NCBI GenBank assembly: GCA_002358905.1
Contig: DEPT01000003.1
Coordinates: forward strand, 665 to 22,962
Origin: Akkermansiaceae bacterium UBA3385
GTDB lineage: Bacteria > Verrucomicrobiota > Verrucomicrobiia > Verrucomicrobiales > Akkermansiaceae
Direction of reading: 5' to 3'
DNA length: 22,298 nt
Shown: in pieces, positions 21,798 through 22,298 of the stretch
How positions within the stretch are numbered: the stretch's first letter is position 1
Layout: every line of letters starts with the position of its first letter
The notes under the pieces: generated by a model
The model's input: only the letters and a program-made list of their open reading frames with translations
The model's database searches: none
What the model was told of the DNA's origin: nothing
Translations under genes and position numbers: made by a program

Positions 21798-22298
21798 TTA
21801 ATGCGCTTCCAGCCAGTTGGAGGCGGTGTTGGCTTCTACCTCCAGTGGCACGCCGTGCGGCAGGGGCAGGGAGCTGCGCATGGCTTCGGTTATCAGGGGA
21901 ATGAGGTCATGCTCTTCCTCGTACAGGTCGATGAGGAGTTCGTCATGAATCTGCATGATGAGGCGGCTGCGCTTACCTTTCAGCAGCTCGGCTACGCGTA
22001 CCATGGCGATTTTAATCATATCGGCCGCCGTGCCCTGGATGGGGGTGTTGATGGCGGTGCGTTCGGCGGCGGCGCGCAGGTTGAAGTTGGCGCTGTTCAG
22101 GTCGGGCAGCTTGCGGCGGCGGCCGCAGAGGGTTTCGGCATAGCCGCGCTCGCGGGCTTCGGCCACCAGCTTATCCATGCATTCCTTTACGCCGGGGAAC
22201 TGGGTGAAGTAGCTCTCAATGAGGGCTTCGCCCATCGAAATCTCGTTGCCCATTCGCTGACGCAGACCGAAGGCCGAGATGCCGTAGATGATACCGAA
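21798..22298 (-). CDS. polA: DNA polymerase I, C-terminal end (partial)
   Basis: Repair and Okazaki-fragment polymerase. Only the last 166 residues are in the window; the frame enters from the right edge. It opens inside the O-helix motif (FGIIYGISAFGL), continues with RRRKLPDLNS, AINTPIQGTAADMIK and the motif C segment MQIHDELLID, whose Asp-Glu pair holds the catalytic metal ligand, and ends SNWLEAH. The stop is 15 bases before the DUF1016 gene, suggesting cotranscription. Confidence 0.95.
   Translation of the reverse strand, partial: FGIIYGISAFGLRQRMGNEISMGEALIESYFTQFPGVKECMDKLVAEARERGYAETLCGRRRKLPDLNSANFNLRAAAERTAINTPIQGTAADMIKIAMVRVAELLKGKRSRLIMQIHDELLIDLYEEEHDLIPLITEAMRSSLPLPHGVPLEVEANTASNWLEAH

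Overview
The window looks like a chromosomal segment of a mucin-associated verrucomicrobium close to Akkermansia. The main clues are two secreted proteins with the Akkermansia-style PEP-CTERM tail (IPEPATATLSLLALAG followed by an Arg-rich end), a sialic-acid lyase followed by an AGE-type epimerase, and long group-III-like phosphofructokinases. Almost no gene start is preceded by a Shine-Dalgarno sequence. The genus is an inference from protein style, not from a database match. No rRNA, tRNA, CRISPR array, transposase or integrase was recognised.

Layout. (1) 1-2387, minus: the N-terminal four fifths of a PMCA-type calcium P-type ATPase, with a good promoter just upstream. (2) 2441-7904, minus: a tight five-gene operon closed by a strong intrinsic terminator. 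In transcription order it is sialic-acid lyase (nanA), N-acylglucosamine 2-epimerase, a phosphofructokinase paralogue with substituted catalytic residues, a D,D-carboxypeptidase homologue lacking the catalytic Ser and Lys, and a phosphofructokinase with an intact active site. Lyase and epimerase turn sialic acid into GlcNAc plus pyruvate; phosphofructokinase takes the resulting fructose-6-phosphate on. (3) 8023-9197: a small membrane-anchored or lipoprotein gene (minus) divergent from phosphoglycerate mutase (plus).

(4) 9280-17354, plus: an isolated phage-like block with a 407-residue helical protein, a 1706-residue giant protein, a terminase large subunit with all motifs intact, and a 42-residue membrane peptide. 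There is no capsid, portal, tail, lysis enzyme or integrase in the window. The order recalls the distal late region of T7-like podoviruses. (5) 17428-19880: a head-to-head inverted duplication of a PEP-CTERM gene unit. Promoters, gene ends, terminators and flanking AT-rich arms are conserved, while the protein bodies have diverged. A palindrome sits between the -35 and -10 of the plus-strand copy.

(6) 19901-22298, minus: polA (C-terminal end), a DUF1016 N-terminal-domain protein without its nuclease half, a 54-residue membrane ORF, ispF and pncC. A heptamer repeat lies directly in front of ispF.

The best candidates for something undescribed are the two coupled apparent pseudoenzymes inside the sialic acid/glycolysis operon, the stand-alone terminase plus giant-protein module, and the inverted PEP-CTERM cassette with its shared operator.
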